Source of the DNA: UBA7662 sp943369355
GTDB lineage: Bacteria; Bacteroidota; Bacteroidia; UBA7662
Assembly (NCBI GenBank): GCA_943369355.1
Contig: CALRMX020000005.1
Location: 124,001-188,000 of the forward strand
DNA length: 64,000 nucleotides
Reading direction: 5' to 3'
The notes beneath the pieces were generated by a model. The model did no database searches, was not told the DNA's origin, and was given only the letters and a program-made list of their open reading frames with translations. The translations under genes and the position numbers were made by a program. This document shows, piece by piece, positions 43,251 to 51,567 of the stretch (positions are counted from its first letter, which is position 1; every line of letters starts with the position of its first letter).

Positions 43251-43283
43251 TACACGTGTGTTTATTATCACAATTATACGTGT
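43249..43283. promoter_or_regulatory. Operator-like direct repeat of the toxin-antitoxin pair
   Basis: ATTACACGTGT (43249-43259) and ATTATACGTGT (43273-43283) differ at one base and are 24 bases apart. The first contains the palindrome ACACGTGT and touches the antitoxin ATG. This is the position and form expected of a site bound by the ribbon-helix-helix antitoxin. Confidence 0.6.
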
Positions 43284-43494
43284 TCAGGTAAATTTTACCA
43301 AGTTTATTGCCCTTACTCAACCACAAGCAGTGTGAATGCTTGTAAACTAGAAGGGATTGGTAATCAACTACAAGTACTTAGTACAGTCGTTACGAGTAAA
43401 AGTGCCCACGTCATCGTCTTCTCTTTATGCCTCCGTTAGTGCGTTAGTATACGCGGTTGAAACCAGCTCCAATCCATTTGTAACACTATCCTTT

Positions 43495-44340
43495 TCATCT
43501 CGCAGCAAGAAAGTTGTTGAAGGCTGTTTTGGCGGTGGGGCTGGAAAACAGTGCGCCGTGCCCCTCTCCGGCCAATTCTAAAATCTGCGTGCTTTGGCAG
43601 CTGGTGCAGTTCATTACTTCCTGCTTGAAGGTTGGCCAAGAGTACATCTGAATGGGCGTGTCGTTGAGTCCTTGCACCAACAAAATGTCGGACTTAAAGC
43701 CTGAGGTGAAGTTCAGGAGTGAGCGCTGAAAATAAGCGGCTGGATTGGCGGTGGTGGTGCCATAGGTATTTCGCAGCAGCGTGCACGTTATTCCTCGTGG
43801 GATGGTGCCGGTTTCTTCTAAGCCACAACGGTACACCAGGTTCAACGGGCCCGGCCCGTTGGCAATTACGCCATTGGTTTGATGCATGGTATTTAACCGT
43901 GTAACCAAATAACCACCCTGCGAATGACCCAATAAAAACACCTTCTTTACTTTCACGCCCAACTCTTGGTTTGCGCTATTTTTGACCCAAAGCAAGCCTG
44001 CCTCTGCTTCGCGAATATTGTCGCCAAACAAGAGGTTTTGTTCCGGGTAGGCCACACTCACGATCATCATATCTTCTCGGTCTAAAATCGCTTTCACCCT
44101 GTCGATTAGCTCGGTGGAGGCGTTTAATATCAAACTGTCGTACATCACTGTTCCGTGATATACTACCAACACATCCACTTCTTTGAGCGCTGGTTTATCG
44201 ATCACCAGATTCACACTCACCCCATTGAAGGTGATATTTTTTGTACCCACAAATGCTTCGGGTAGCAGTTCGGTAGTCGTGGTCTGCGGTTTCGAACAGG
44301 CCAGGGTAGTTGCTAGCAGCAAAAAAAGTAGGGCACGCAT
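43495..44340 (-). CDS. Alpha/beta-hydrolase lipoprotein
   Basis: 281 residues from the ATG at 44340, giving a signal peptide with lipobox TLAC (C15); the frame is open 46 codons further without meaning. The nucleophile elbow is GHSQGG, an early VVYHGT motif could be the oxyanion region, and the late GLNDTPIQMY and GEGHGALF supply Asp and His. Cysteine-rich parts (CGLEETG, CTSCQS) may form disulfides outside the cytoplasm. The substrate is unknown. Confidence 0.82.
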   Translation of the reverse strand: MRALLFLLLATTLACSKPQTTTTELLPEAFVGTKNITFNGVSVNLVIDKPALKEVDVLVVYHGTVMYDSLILNASTELIDRVKAILDREDMMIVSVAYPEQNLLFGDNIREAEAGLLWVKNSANQELGVKVKKVFLLGHSQGGYLVTRLNTMHQTNGVIANGPGPLNLVYRCGLEETGTIPRGITCTLLRNTYGTTTANPAAYFQRSLLNFTSGFKSDILLVQGLNDTPIQMYSWPTFKQEVMNCTSCQSTQILELAGEGHGALFSSPTAKTAFNNFLAAR

Positions 44341-44591
44341 CAACGAGTTTTTGGGCGATAGTTTAACCAAGGTGCAAAAACGAACGTTTGGCGATGCTAC
44401 TGCACGTAAAATAGAGGCTAAAGGTCGTGGCTCGCACACGCCAAACGATTCCCCAAGTAGGCGAAGTATGTCTTTCAATTAAGCACCAATTATCCAGTTG
44501 TTTTCGCTTCCAAAAAGTGAGCGGCCAGCTGGTGTAAGCATCTTCTGAAATAAGCTAGGCTTTTGAAAAATCAGTTGCGTTAACGGCGTTG

Positions 44592-45149
44592 TTACTTTTC
44601 TATGCCGGAGTACTTTTGGTAAATGGCACGGTAACCAAATAGTCGTGCAACGGGTGCCACGGTATTCATGAGTATATTCTGTACACCCATCGGTAGGTCG
44701 GCGAGGTAGGACTTACTATCCAAATATTTCAGTGATACCAACTCCTGCACCAAACCGTATTTTCCATTTTTACTTTTGCCGTCTGCAGCCAAGCCAACCA
44801 AGTTTTCGATCAAATAGTCAAAGTCTAAGGCTGGGGTCACGGTGTGTATGTACACTACCGTATCGTCGTCGTCGTTGTAGTGATTGTGGGGAATGTTTTT
44901 GGGAAAGGTTATTTTTTCGCCAGCCGTAATTTTCCGGGTTTGTCCTTCAAAAAAAACAGTCAATTGCCCCGAGATCACCTCGAAGGTTTCGTCTTGCAGC
45001 ACGTGGTAATGTTTGGGGACAAGCTGCCCCTTACTTTTGATCGATGCTTTCATCGAAACACGTGCTCCGTTTGTGTCTTTGGCCGTTTCTATAAAGGTAT
45101 AAGAGTCGCCATTGGTTGGGTTGGTGATGGTTTGACCTTGTACTGGCAT
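44592..45149 (-). CDS. Cupin-domain protein
   Basis: 185 residues. The cupin barrel spans about 25-110: the first motif is seen in PKHYHVLQDETFEVISGQL (histidines and Glu as metal ligands), and the second in FPKNIPHNHYNDDD. A helical C-terminus follows (about 125-180). Cupins of this size are enzymes or ligand sensors; no specific role can be assigned. Confidence 0.82.
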   Translation of the reverse strand: MPVQGQTITNPTNGDSYTFIETAKDTNGARVSMKASIKSKGQLVPKHYHVLQDETFEVISGQLTVFFEGQTRKITAGEKITFPKNIPHNHYNDDDDTVVYIHTVTPALDFDYLIENLVGLAADGKSKNGKYGLVQELVSLKYLDSKSYLADLPMGVQNILMNTVAPVARLFGYRAIYQKYSGIEK

Positions 45150-45567
45150 GCTTAAATTTTAGTTTAGGGGTATCGCTTGTAAATATAAGTACCTTGTACC
45201 ATTTCGTGCTTGGCGGCCGCATCGCCTTAGCAGGAAAGCTGCAAGTTGCCGCGCGTGTCGTTACCCCGCAACCACTCCATGAACCTGAACAATGGAAAAA
45301 TCGGACTTCATCCTCCAACCGGTTCTACAGCCCCATAACTAACGAAGCCGCCGCCGCAGTTTAGTTTATAGGTGTGCAAATTTCCAGTAAAAACCCGTCA
45401 ACAGCTGCAACTCAGTGTGGTGCTTTCCCAACACCTTAAAAGACCAATTAATCCTAACCAATTCCACCGTTGGTTTAACCGATGCACATGCGGATGAAAT
45501 CAAAGCGAAATTGAAGCAGCAGTACCAGTTGGTTGAATAAAATAGCTAGCTATTTGCTTGCCTATTT
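45150..45567. other. Gene-free stretch with possible decayed coding remnant
   Basis: No intact gene is visible in these 418 bases. On the plus strand, about 45430-45540 reads as an open stretch (DQLILTNSTVGLTDAHADEI, then KQQYQLVE and TAA) without a start, and other short pieces in different frames look like broken coding sequence. No family is recognised. Confidence 0.3.
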
Positions 45568-46113
45568 TTAGGTCTTGTATTTCGTGCTTAAAAATCCATC
45601 GGCGATGGGAGAAACTAGGGCATGATTATCCTGCCATGCAGCATACACTTGTTCGGCCCATTGTTTAATCAAATGCATACACGCCTCTGCCGAGCTAACG
45701 GCAACAAAGTCTTTGGTGGTGATGTTCCCCCTGTTCGTGGGCGCTGGAGGAATCAGGATTTCGTTGGGTCTATCGGCTTTGTAAGCATTTAAATAGTTGC
45801 TGAGTACGGGCGAGCTTTGATAATCCCAACGTATTTTCTTTTCGAGCATTAAGTTCAGCCTGGTCAAATGGAAATGATTGCTCCACCGACCATGTATTTC
45901 TGGATGTTGTAAAGCATGTGCATCCACACTTAAAAACCGGAAGATCAGGTTCTCGGCCTGACTAAAGTCGATTAGTTCCAGGCCGTACTGGTAATGGTGC
46001 ATACAGTCGAAAATCCCTTGCTCAAAATCGGCCACACAACATTGGCATAGGCCCGTTTCCGAAAGCAATACACCATTTTTGTTTGCTTGATCTATGAAGT
46101 CTTGCATGGTCAC
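45568..46113 (-). CDS. DUF5946-like protein
   Basis: 181 residues, starting at M1 or M3. It has a possible metal site CQCC near residue 23 and a further C37 followed by histidines, then the recognisable stretch SVDAHALQHPEIHGRWSNHF, where DUF5946 proteins have a YALQHP-type motif. The protein is soluble and mostly helical. Function unknown; assignment to DUF5946 is from memory of this motif. Confidence 0.6.
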   Translation of the reverse strand: MTMQDFIDQANKNGVLLSETGLCQCCVADFEQGIFDCMHHYQYGLELIDFSQAENLIFRFLSVDAHALQHPEIHGRWSNHFHLTRLNLMLEKKIRWDYQSSPVLSNYLNAYKADRPNEILIPPAPTNRGNITTKDFVAVSSAEACMHLIKQWAEQVYAAWQDNHALVSPIADGFLSTKYKT

Positions 46114-46328
46114 AAGTTACAGTTGTATCTGCATTTTATACTTTGTACGGGCAGCAGAGGTCCATTTTTAAGTCGTTCATGTGATTTATTACACTGGTTT
46201 CAATAGTCTTCAGGCTAGACTAAGCTTCACCCTCACCTAATTTGTAGCAGCAAAATGTGATGTGAAGGGGTATTGGTATTTTACATAGATCCAATTTTAA
46301 AATAATCTTTGCAATTAATTTTCTTTTT

Positions 46329-46709
46329 TCATTCAGTTAACAGCCCTTCATTCAACGCTTCATCAAGTTTACTAGTGAGAAATACATTACCAAAAATGCC
46401 TATCCCTATAAGTCTCGACTCCCCTCCCCAGGATATCTTAGTAATGGAAAATACAACGTAATTATCAACTGTAACTACATTAGTGATGACTTTATCGATG
46501 ATTGCACCTCCGAACAAAAAACCTAAAGCCTGTCCAGCTTGCTCCCATTCGTTGTTCGATTCTGAGAGTTCATCTGTCATCGACTTTTGCAGATACGAAT
46601 TAACTTTAGCTTTTAACGCCTCTTCGTGCACAGCTTGATTTGGATTGGTCATGACCGCCACCAAAATTAAAAGCCCAAACAAAAACAGTCCTAAATAGCT
46701 CCTTTTCAT
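46329..46709 (-). CDS. Small membrane-anchored protein, DUF4359-like
   Basis: 126 residues. An N-terminal hydrophobic segment (about 5-20) is followed directly by MTNPNQAVHEEALKAKVNSY, the opening seen in DUF4359 proteins, and it ends with SRLIGIGIFGNVFLTS. The middle has a glycine-rich hydrophobic stretch (ALGFLFGGAIIDKV). No function is known. It is surrounded by AT-rich intergenic DNA and is a single-gene unit. Confidence 0.65.
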   Translation of the reverse strand: MKRSYLGLFLFGLLILVAVMTNPNQAVHEEALKAKVNSYLQKSMTDELSESNNEWEQAGQALGFLFGGAIIDKVITNVVTVDNYVVFSITKISWGGESRLIGIGIFGNVFLTSKLDEALNEGLLTE

Positions 46710-46788
46710 ACTAGTTTCTTTTTAACTTACTACTCATAAGGCTTTTCGGTTTCGCCCAGTTTTTTAAGTGGTCACTAGCCTCCATTAC

Positions 46789-47337
46789 TCAGTGTAGCAC
46801 TTCATAAAGTCTCTGAAAATCTCCCGATTGTCCAAAGTCATCAGAATTTAGTGACGTACCTGTAATCACATATCTATCGCAATCAAAACATAATTTTGCT
46901 ATCCCAATCGTTTTGTTATCTCTCTTAAAAACAAGAATGTCACGGTAGATTGCAATACAAGACATCGCAATAACTTCTTTGTGTTTCCTTTTACAAAATA
47001 TACTATTGAGTTGTTCAAATTTATTGGAGTCAATATTCGTCTTAACAAAATCTAATTTTTCTAAATCAATTAAATAGGTGGTGTCTTCTAATTTATCTGG
47101 GGTATATTGAATTAGCAATTCCAATTGTTTAATTTCTTTATCCGTTTTTTCCGTCTTCTCTTCTATTTCCCAAAGGCTATCTTCTTCCATGTCTAAGAAA
47201 TAGTGTTCAACCTTATCAAAATAGAAGTATGGATTGCATTGATTTTCAACTTCTGCAATCTTTGGGCTGTTGCCATTCTTGCAACCGAAAACCACAATTA
47301 AATAAATCAAGCCTGCTATACGATACGTTGTTTGCAT
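46789..47337 (-). CDS. Orphan lipoprotein of unknown function
   Basis: 182 residues from the ATG at 47337; the signal peptide ends with lipobox VFGC (C19). A charged helical part (about 45-85) and a C-terminal region with several cysteines (CKRKH, MSCIAIYRD, LCFDCDRYVITG) follow. I do not recognise a family. The gene is AT-rich and isolated, like its neighbour, and both may be recent acquisitions. Confidence 0.65.
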   Translation of the reverse strand: MQTTYRIAGLIYLIVVFGCKNGNSPKIAEVENQCNPYFYFDKVEHYFLDMEEDSLWEIEEKTEKTDKEIKQLELLIQYTPDKLEDTTYLIDLEKLDFVKTNIDSNKFEQLNSIFCKRKHKEVIAMSCIAIYRDILVFKRDNKTIGIAKLCFDCDRYVITGTSLNSDDFGQSGDFQRLYEVLH

Positions 47338-47531
47338 AAAAACTACTTCAAATTTCAACTCCCTTCAAATCCTAAGATACCCAATCATTCCTAGCTACAA
47401 AAAGGAGGATGTGATTTGTTTTCGAAACACTTCGAAGAGCGTGGCTAGCGGAGGTTCGGGGCTTATGTGAAGGCCAAATTACAGTGTGGGAGTACTAAGC
47501 CGGCACATACGGCGTTTTGCCTGCGAAAAGG

Positions 47532-47539
47532 TATATTTG
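47532..47539 (+). promoter_or_regulatory. Candidate -7 box for the SIMPL gene
   Basis: TATATTTG fits TAnnTTTG and lies 48 bases before the ATG at 47588. No -33 element at the usual distance was found. Confidence 0.4.
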
Positions 47540-47587
47540 ACTACAAAACATCCGCCTGCTTAACCCTTAAACCCTCCCCTGAGCATC

Positions 47588-48316
47588 ATGCAAAACACCC
47601 GCGCCACCCTCATCGGCAGCAGCATTCTGGCTATCGGCTTCATCCTCGGCATTGTACTCATTGGCAACACCTGGCGAAGTACTTCCTCGGCCAACCAAAA
47701 CATCACTGTCACCGGCTCGGCCAAACGGCTGCTCACCTCCGACATCGGCGTACTCCGCGCCAACGCCAGCCTCGAAATGGCCGATCAGCTCGAAGCCTAC
47801 CGCGCCATCACCGCCCAAAAGCCCATCATACTCGCTTTTCTTCAAGAAAAAGGCATCGACCCGGCCTCGGTGAAGTTTTACCCCGTGTTTAGCTTCGCCA
47901 ACTACAACTACAACCAAAATGGGCAACAAACCACCTTGCGCGGCTACCAATACAGCCAACGTTTCGAACTGAGCTCGAAAGACGTAAAAAAAATAGAAGC
48001 CCTCTCGCAGGAGCTTGGCGGCCTCATTGAGCAGGGCGTAAACGTGAGCATCGAAAGCACCGAATACTACTACAGCCAAATAGGCGATATCAAAATTGAA
48101 ATACAGGCCGAAGCGGCCAAAGACGCTGCCGAACGGGCTGCCCGCATCGCCGAGGCCACAGGCCGCGAGCTGGGTCCCCTCACAGGCGCACGTATGGGCG
48201 TGCTGCAAATCACGCCAGTAAACAGCAACCTTACCTCCGATTACGGCATCAACGATGCCAGCAGCATCGAAAAGGAAATCACCGCCGTGGTAAACGCCAC
48301 CTTCCGCATCGAATAA
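47588..48316 (+). CDS. SIMPL-domain (DUF541) membrane-anchored protein
   Basis: 242 residues. One N-terminal membrane helix (about 9-27) precedes the SIMPL domain: ITVTGSAKRLLTSDIGVLRA, then the conserved middle (LRGYQYSQRFELSSKDVKKI) and AEAAKDAAERAARIAEATGR, with the ending TAVVNATFRIE. The domain occurs in periplasmic proteins of many bacteria, with roles in oxidative-stress tolerance suggested in some; no enzyme activity is known. Confidence 0.92.
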   Translation: MQNTRATLIGSSILAIGFILGIVLIGNTWRSTSSANQNITVTGSAKRLLTSDIGVLRANASLEMADQLEAYRAITAQKPIILAFLQEKGIDPASVKFYPVFSFANYNYNQNGQQTTLRGYQYSQRFELSSKDVKKIEALSQELGGLIEQGVNVSIESTEYYYSQIGDIKIEIQAEAAKDAAERAARIAEATGRELGPLTGARMGVLQITPVNSNLTSDYGINDASSIEKEITAVVNATFRIE

Positions 48317-48317
48317 A

Positions 48318-48339
48318 AAAAGCGCCCTCGGGCGCTTTT
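48318..48339. terminator. Bidirectional terminator between SIMPL and hydrolase genes
   Basis: AAAAGCGCC and GGCGCTTTT form a perfect stem around CTCG, with T on the plus-strand side and T (from the A run) on the minus side. It lies between two convergent genes and can serve both. Confidence 0.9.
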
Positions 48340-48355
48340 CTATCTTATAGGGATC

Positions 48356-49294
48356 TTACGGTAAAAATTCGGCCAAGGCTTTGTTGAAGCCTTCGGCACT
48401 TTCGAACTGCACAAAGTGCCCGGTTTTGGGCAGCATCACCAGCTTGTGGTTGGGGATACGCTCGGCGGCTTTGGCTACCTCAGCGGTGGGACCTCCGTTC
48501 AAAAAGCGGTTGGGGATAAGCTGATCGTTTTCGCCAAATACCACCAAAACGGGCATCTTCAGCTGCGGCAGCAGGTGATAAACCGGTTCATTTACCATGC
48601 CCTGCACCCCCTTGGGGATGATGTAACAGTACCAATCAAAATCGGCAGCGCTACGAATGGCCAGGCGGTCGCGTATCATGAAGTCGGCCTCGGGCGGAAA
48701 GTTGTAAAAGTTGCTGTGGTAGCTCTGCACAATGGCCTTGGCGGGCGTTACTTTGGTGCCACGGGCAGTGACAATGTCGCGGAACCACGCTTTTTCACCA
48801 GCGTCGAAGGTTTCGAAGCCTGCGGGGGCTACCAACACCAGCTTGTTGATGCGCTGTGGGGCCGTGAGTGCTGCAGTGATGGCGATTTGTCCGCCCATGC
48901 TGTGGCCCACCAACGTAAAGCTAGTGAGGCCGAGGGCGTCGGCAAAACGTAGGAGCACGCCGGCATTGAAGGCCATGCCGCCCTCGTAGGGGCCCTTGGC
49001 CGAGCGGCCGTAGCCGGGCAGGTCGATGGCGATGCAGCGGTACTGCTGCGCGAAGTAGTCGAGCTGCTTCTTCCAGGCGGGGGCATACGAGCCCAAGCCG
49101 TGCACAAACAGCAGCACGGGCTTGTCGGCCGAGCCGGTTTCCATATAGGCCAGCTCCAGCTCGGTGTCGAGGCGTAGCTTTTTCACGGCATAGGGATAGT
49201 CGAGCTCGTCCATGGTTTTGAGCGGCTTGTGGGCATAAGGCTGCGCAAAAAGTTGAACCGATAGCAGCAAAAAGAAGAGGGTGAACGTTTTCAT
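48356..49294 (-). CDS. Exported alpha/beta-fold hydrolase
   Basis: 312 residues from the ATG at 49294 (MKTFTLFFLLLSVQLFAQ, signal peptide); the longer frame overlaps the upstream gene. Motifs are LLFVHGLGSYAPAW (oxyanion), LVGHSMGGQIAIT (Ser nucleophile), VVFGENDQLIP (Asp) and KTGHFVQFE (His), the order of the epoxide-hydrolase/lipase-like family. It starts five bases after the stop of the barrel gene, so it likely acts in the periplasm on a compound admitted by that barrel. Confidence 0.9.
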   Translation of the reverse strand: MKTFTLFFLLLSVQLFAQPYAHKPLKTMDELDYPYAVKKLRLDTELELAYMETGSADKPVLLFVHGLGSYAPAWKKQLDYFAQQYRCIAIDLPGYGRSAKGPYEGGMAFNAGVLLRFADALGLTSFTLVGHSMGGQIAITAALTAPQRINKLVLVAPAGFETFDAGEKAWFRDIVTARGTKVTPAKAIVQSYHSNFYNFPPEADFMIRDRLAIRSAADFDWYCYIIPKGVQGMVNEPVYHLLPQLKMPVLVVFGENDQLIPNRFLNGGPTAEVAKAAERIPNHKLVMLPKTGHFVQFESAEGFNKALAEFLP

Positions 49295-49299
49295 AGTCG

Positions 49300-50850
49300 T
49301 TAAAAGATTAACCAACGATACACCAACAGCACCGTCCATGGGTCGAGGGGGCGGCTGGTTTTGTTGCCGTTTACCACGGGCGAGTCATAAAAGTTGCCTA
49401 AAGCGAGGTAGGCGGCGTGCAACTCCAAGTCCATGAATACCTTAGGTACGTAGCGCAGCTTAAAGTTGAGCTCGGTGCCCATATGCCTGCCGCCACCCGC
49501 GGGTTGGGCGTTGGCGAGGGCGTAGGCACCGCCTAGCTTAGCGTCGAGGCGGTTTTTGATGAGCGAGCGGTGGAAGTTCACCGTGCCTCCCACGAGGCCG
49601 TAGCCGGCATTGCTGATGTCGTTCACGGCGGCGGCAAAACGATTCACCACATTGCCGTGGGTAAACAGCAGGTAGGCGCCGTGGTTGATGAAGATGGCGG
49701 CGGGAGTTCCCCAGGTGTTGCCGGTAATCACACCGGTGTAACGTTTGTCGGTAAAGTCTTTATCGCCGCTGGTATAGATCAAGTCTGCAAAAACGGCGTC
49801 TTCGCTCGTTTGCCCGTATTTGTAGCCGGCTCGTAGGTTGGCACCCACGCCTGCGATGCGCGAGAGTAGGGCGTTGCTGCTGTCGGTGCGGATATTGCCC
49901 AAATTGGCGTTTACGTAACCCGATAGCAACAGCCTACCGGTATGGAAGCCGGCATTGTAGCTGCCGTGGGTACCCAGCCACACCACATCGGCCTTGAAGG
50001 GGGTAGCGCCCAGCGAAAAACGGTAGGCGCCGTTCATCTCGGCGAGGGCCGAACCGGGGCCGTTGCCGATGGCGCCGCCCTGCCCATTGGCGCGGTCTTG
50101 CACATACCATGCACTCACTCCCTGCGTCCACCTTTTGGTGAAGTCGCGCTCGTAATTGAACATGGTGAGGGTGGCGTCGTCGTTTTCGTGGATGTCGTTT
50201 TCGTACAGCTGGTAAAAGCCTAGACTGTAGCGGTAAAAGTCGCGGTCGCGGCGGATGTTGATGCCCACGCCGTCGGTACCCCAATAGGTGAGGCGGTAGC
50301 CGGTGCTGGTGAGCTCGTCGAACAGCGCACGGTAGGGGTTGGCGCCATTGTCGAACATCCGCTGCAGCCCCATATTGATGGTCCAGCCGCGGTTGAGCAG
50401 AAATTCGAGCTCTACGTTCTGCGTTTGCAGGTTCACCATGTCGCCGGCGATGGCGGCACCTTGGTTGCCAGCAGCACCGTAAGAGTTGTCGCCCCAGGTC
50501 CAGTCGATCTCAAAAGAGGTGCGCAGCAGCACCCGCCCGTCGAGTAGCTTGGGTCGGTAAATAAAAAAGGGCAACAGCCGCTGCTCGAAATAACTCGAGC
50601 GGCCCGCGTGGGTGGTGGTGGTATTGCTGCCAAAGAGCCTGCCAATTACCTGCCCCTGAAAAAAGGGCTGTGTCACCTGCAAATTGCTGTTTACCCACTG
50701 GTTGTAGAACAGCGCAAAAACTTGCAGCTCCTTTTCTTCCTTCTGCGGCACAGGCCTGTCGAGCCAGTGAATGCTGCCCTGCCCGTTTTCTTGTGCCCAC
50801 AGGGGAGCCAGGCACAGACTAAGCAGCGCGGCCAATAGGTACTTTTTCAT
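49300..50850 (-). CDS. Outer-membrane beta-barrel protein (alginate-export-like)
   Basis: 516 residues with a signal peptide (1-19). The rest is alternating amphipathic strands, many ending in aromatic residues (RLLPFFIYRPKLLDG, FEIDWTWGD, RFAAAVNDISNAGYG), finishing with a strand ending in F (VLLVYRWLIF), as in outer-membrane barrels. The pattern is like the alginate-export or large porin families, but assignment is tentative. It forms a two-gene unit with the hydrolase at 48356. Confidence 0.72.
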   Translation of the reverse strand: MKKYLLAALLSLCLAPLWAQENGQGSIHWLDRPVPQKEEKELQVFALFYNQWVNSNLQVTQPFFQGQVIGRLFGSNTTTTHAGRSSYFEQRLLPFFIYRPKLLDGRVLLRTSFEIDWTWGDNSYGAAGNQGAAIAGDMVNLQTQNVELEFLLNRGWTINMGLQRMFDNGANPYRALFDELTSTGYRLTYWGTDGVGINIRRDRDFYRYSLGFYQLYENDIHENDDATLTMFNYERDFTKRWTQGVSAWYVQDRANGQGGAIGNGPGSALAEMNGAYRFSLGATPFKADVVWLGTHGSYNAGFHTGRLLLSGYVNANLGNIRTDSSNALLSRIAGVGANLRAGYKYGQTSEDAVFADLIYTSGDKDFTDKRYTGVITGNTWGTPAAIFINHGAYLLFTHGNVVNRFAAAVNDISNAGYGLVGGTVNFHRSLIKNRLDAKLGGAYALANAQPAGGGRHMGTELNFKLRYVPKVFMDLELHAAYLALGNFYDSPVVNGNKTSRPLDPWTVLLVYRWLIF

Positions 50851-50865
50851 ACGTCAAGATTGGTA

Positions 50866-50895
50866 AAAACGAAGATGGCGGAAAACTCCGCCATC
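50866..50895 (-). terminator. Terminator after the lipocalin-like gene
   Basis: GATGGCGGA (50874-50882) and TCCGCCATC (50887-50895) form a perfect nine-pair stem with a four-base loop. On the minus strand TTCGTTTTTA follows. It lies 13 bases after the stop at 50909 and just before the barrel gene start. Confidence 0.8.
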
Positions 50896-50908
50896 TCCTT
50901 ACGCTAAA

Positions 50909-51439
50909 TCAGTTGCTCAGCCTTCTGAACTTCTGCAGGTTCCAGCCGGGCTGTAAACCAGTGCCCGAGGTAGAGCCAAAACCGGTGGCCGGGGTAGGTC
51001 CGGTGAAGCCGGGCAACGAAGGGTTGGTTTGCAACACTTCGTAGTACATGCTGTCGGTGCTGGCGGCATATACTTCAAAAATACCCTCCGAAGTTACTGC
51101 CGACGGTGCCGACTGGTTGAGGGTGATGGTGTAAATGTTGTTTACACTCGACTTGGTGGCCGCCCATGTACCGGTGAAGGTGAGAGCAGTTCCGGCAGTG
51201 TCGAAACTTTTCACTTCATAGGTGTTGTTGGCCGAAAATTTTGCCCAAATAGAGTCGGAATTCACCGGCGGAAAACGAAGCAAAAAGGCGATGTCGGTGC
51301 CTACCGACTTCCAAGTGCCCACTATCGGATTTACTGGCGTGGTGGGTGTTGGTGTAGTGTCTTCGTCTTCGGCGCATGAACTAACGCCTACCGCTAATGC
51401 TACGAGCATGAGGAGCAAATACAAGGGATTTTTTTTCAT
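50909..51439 (-). CDS. Lipocalin-like lipoprotein
   Basis: 176 residues. Lipobox VSSC (C22) follows the signal peptide. After a Thr/Pro linker the sequence NPIVGTWKSVG and the later FSANNTYEVKSF with FTGTWAATKS match the strand pattern of small Bacteroidota lipocalin-like domains. It ends with a strand WNLQKFRRLSN. Function is unknown; a ligand-binding surface lipoprotein is likely. It is a single-gene unit. Confidence 0.75.
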   Translation of the reverse strand: MKKNPLYLLLMLVALAVGVSSCAEDEDTTPTPTTPVNPIVGTWKSVGTDIAFLLRFPPVNSDSIWAKFSANNTYEVKSFDTAGTALTFTGTWAATKSSVNNIYTITLNQSAPSAVTSEGIFEVYAASTDSMYYEVLQTNPSLPGFTGPTPATGFGSTSGTGLQPGWNLQKFRRLSN

Positions 51440-51567
51440 AGAAGTGGCTTTCTGTTAAGTGTACATTAAGCTACCTCTTTTATCGACCGCTCGGTTTTGG
51501 TGCTGCGGGTAGTATTCCCCCGACATAAAGAGCTTTTCAGCTCAATAATTTAGTATAAAGCTATTAT

